DNA of 34,899 nt from Klenkia soli (lineage in GTDB: Bacteria > Actinomycetota > Actinomycetes > Mycobacteriales > Geodermatophilaceae): the NCBI RefSeq assembly GCF_900103975.1, contig NZ_FNIR01000022.1, positions 1 through 34,899 of the forward strand. The letters run 5' to 3'. The notes beneath the pieces were generated by a model. That model ran no database searches and was not told the DNA's origin. It saw only the letters and a list, made by a program, of their open reading frames with translations. The position numbers and the translations under genes are program-made. This document shows, piece by piece, positions 33,437 through 34,899 of this stretch. Position 1 is the stretch's first letter. The number at the start of each line of letters is the position of its first letter.

Positions 33437-34899
33437 GTGAGCACCGACAACGTCCGCTGGTTCGCCGATCTGGGCATGGGTGATCTGGAGGAGGTGGGGG
33501 GCAAGAACTCCTCGCTGGGGGAGATGATCTCCAACCTCGCGGATGCGGGGGTGAAGGTCCCCGACGGGTTCGCGACGACGTCGTCGGCGTACCGGTCGTT
33601 CCTGGGTGACACCGGTCTGGCGGAGCGGATCACCGAGAAGCTGGGCTCGCTGGACGTGGATGACGTGCGCGCGTTGTCGGCGGCGGGGAAGGAGATCCGC
33701 GGCTGGATGGTCGACCAGCCCTTCCCTGAGGCGTTGGAGGCCGACATCCGGGCCGCCTACGAGCAGCTGGCCTCCGATGCGGAGTTGTCGTTCGCGGTGC
33801 GGTCCAGCGCGACCGCCGAGGACCTGCCCGACGCCAGCTTCGCCGGGCAGCAGGAGACCTTCCTGAACGTGCGGGGCATCGAGAGCATCCTGACCGCGAT
33901 CCGCGAGGTGTACGCGTCGCTGTACAACGACCGGGCGATCGCCTACCGGGTGCACCACGGCTTCGACCACGACGCGGTCGCGCTGAGCGCCGGTGTGCAG
34001 CGGATGGTGCGGTCGGACATCGGCTCGTCCGGCGTCATGTTCACCATGGACACCGAGTCCGGTTTCCCGGATGCGGTGTTCATCACCAGCGCGTTCGGCC
34101 TGGGTGAGGGTGTGGTGCAGGGTGCGGTGAACCCGGATGAGTTCTACGTCTACAAGCCCGCGCTCAAGGCCGGGAAGGCCGCCGTCCTCAAGCGGGGGGT
34201 GGGCGCGAAGGCGACCAAGATGGTCTACACCGACGACGCGACCGTCGGCCGGACGACGGAGTTCGTGGACGTCGACGACGCGCAGCGCCGCACCTTGTCC
34301 CTCACCGACGACGAGGTGCTGACCCTGGCCCGCTACGCGGTGACCATCGAGGAGCACTACGGGCGTCCGATGGACATCGAGTGGGGCAAGGACGGTCTGG
34401 ACGGGCAGCTGTACGTGCTGCAGGCCCGGCCCGAGACGGTGGTGTCCCGCGCTGGCAGCACGCTGGAGCGGTACAAGCTGACCGGCACCGGTGAGGTGGT
34501 GGTGGAGGGTCGGGCGATCGGGCAGAAGATCGGCGCCGGCGCAGTCAAGATCCTCACCGACATCGAGCAGATGGCCGACTTCGCCCGCGGTGATGTGCTG
34601 GTCGCGGACATGACCGACCCGGACTGGGAGCCGATCATGAAGCGCGCGTCGGCGATCGTCACCAACCGCGGCGGGCGGACGTGCCACGCGGCGATCATCG
34701 CCCGCGAACTGGGCATCCCCGCCGTGGTCGGCACCGGTGATGCCACCCGCACCCTGACCGACGGGCAGGAGGTGACGGTCTCCTGCGCCGAGGGCGACGT
34801 CGGCAACGTCTACGAGGGGTTGGTCGACTTCGAGGTCACCGAGACCCGGCTGGACGCGATGCCCGACATCCCCACCAAGATCATGATGAATGTGGGGAC
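33437..34899 (+). CDS. ppsA: Phosphoenolpyruvate synthase, C-terminal part beyond the window
   Basis: At least 487 residues from GTG 33437, still open at the right edge; the family is about 790. The ATP-grasp domain starts [23 protein letters not shown] and includes [28 protein letters not shown] and [45 protein letters not shown] ends this domain. The phosphohistidine domain has [23 protein letters not shown] with His417 as the phosphoryl carrier. It makes phosphoenolpyruvate from pyruvate and ATP, with AMP and phosphate, for gluconeogenesis. Codons differ from fba: GAT, GGT, TTG and NCG are common. GAGAGG precedes the GTG. The enzyme call is certain for the visible half; PPDK is excluded by domain spacing. 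Confidence 0.96.
   Translation, partial: MSTDNVRWFADLGMGDLEEVGGKNSSLGEMISNLADAGVKVPDGFATTSSAYRSFLGDTGLAERITEKLGSLDVDDVRALSAAGKEIRGWMVDQPFPEALEADIRAAYEQLASDAELSFAVRSSATAEDLPDASFAGQQETFLNVRGIESILTAIREVYASLYNDRAIAYRVHHGFDHDAVALSAGVQRMVRSDIGSSGVMFTMDTESGFPDAVFITSAFGLGEGVVQGAVNPDEFYVYKPALKAGKAAVLKRGVGAKATKMVYTDDATVGRTTEFVDVDDAQRRTLSLTDDEVLTLARYAVTIEEHYGRPMDIEWGKDGLDGQLYVLQARPETVVSRAGSTLERYKLTGTGEVVVEGRAIGQKIGAGAVKILTDIEQMADFARGDVLVADMTDPDWEPIMKRASAIVTNRGGRTCHAAIIARELGIPAVVGTGDATRTLTDGQEVTVSCAEGDVGNVYEGLVDFEVTETRLDAMPDIPTKIMMNVG

Overview
The window is very G+C-rich DNA with NNC/NNG-biased codons. It carries an actinobacterial gene set: dnaK-grpE-dnaJ-hspR, an EtfD-like iron-sulfur protein, a DUF3151 protein beside class II fba, and HspR-type HAIR operators. 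Several gene families (dnaK operon, clpB, pyrE, DedA, fba, DUF3151, EtfD) are, from memory, the same ones that lie near one another in the Mycobacterium tuberculosis Rv0338c-Rv0384c interval, so much of the window looks like an old conserved neighbourhood. My guess is a Geodermatophilaceae-like organism (Blastococcus, Geodermatophilus or Modestobacter type); this is inference, not proven. No rRNA, tRNA, CRISPR array, insertion sequence or phage gene was seen, and no gap without a gene exceeds about 230 bases.

Layout. 1-5711 (minus strand): a sugar-uptake cluster, transcribed as ROK repressor, ABC ATPase, permease, lipoprotein binding protein and a Gfo/Idh/MocA dehydrogenase that runs off the left edge. 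A perfect 18-bp palindrome lies just before the ATPase gene. 5722-9765 (minus): a DUF389 membrane protein, an anchored protein of unknown function, and etfD, the membrane electron-transfer-flavoprotein oxidoreductase. 9978-11033 (plus): a membrane GGDEF protein. 11181-16010 (plus): the chaperone operon dnaK-grpE-dnaJ-hspR plus a coupled MarR gene. 16162-18443: a second MarR gene with an MFS exporter. 18502-19904 (minus): a small Ser/Thr-rich protein, osmC and ohrR. 20046-22673: clpB. 22795-26215: membrane proteins, a five-helix molybdenum-cofactor oxidoreductase and a coupled fasciclin lipoprotein. 26231-28002: tspO, pyrE and dedA. 28083-30876: two flavoproteins in tandem. 30880-34899: a membrane protein, fba, DUF3151 and phosphoenolpyruvate synthase, which runs off the right edge.

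How it works together. dnaK and clpB, 9 kb apart, carry the same two-part signature: a HAIR operator and a GGAAC-N18-GTT element of the SigR/SigH type. HspR is encoded in the dnaK operon, which suggests one heat-shock and oxidative-stress circuit. ohrR-osmC, divergent from clpB, adds peroxide defence. Strong hairpins separate dnaK/grpE and grpE/dnaJ and follow the sugar-binding-protein gene, which could set protein ratios. At least six genes have a -10-like hexamer 6 to 8 bases before the start codon and no ribosome binding site, as expected for leaderless mRNAs. A 30-bp intergenic sequence occurs twice, each time 3' of a minus-strand gene, and may be a dispersed repeat family. No clearly new multi-gene defence or metabolic system is evident; the most unusual items are regulatory and topological.
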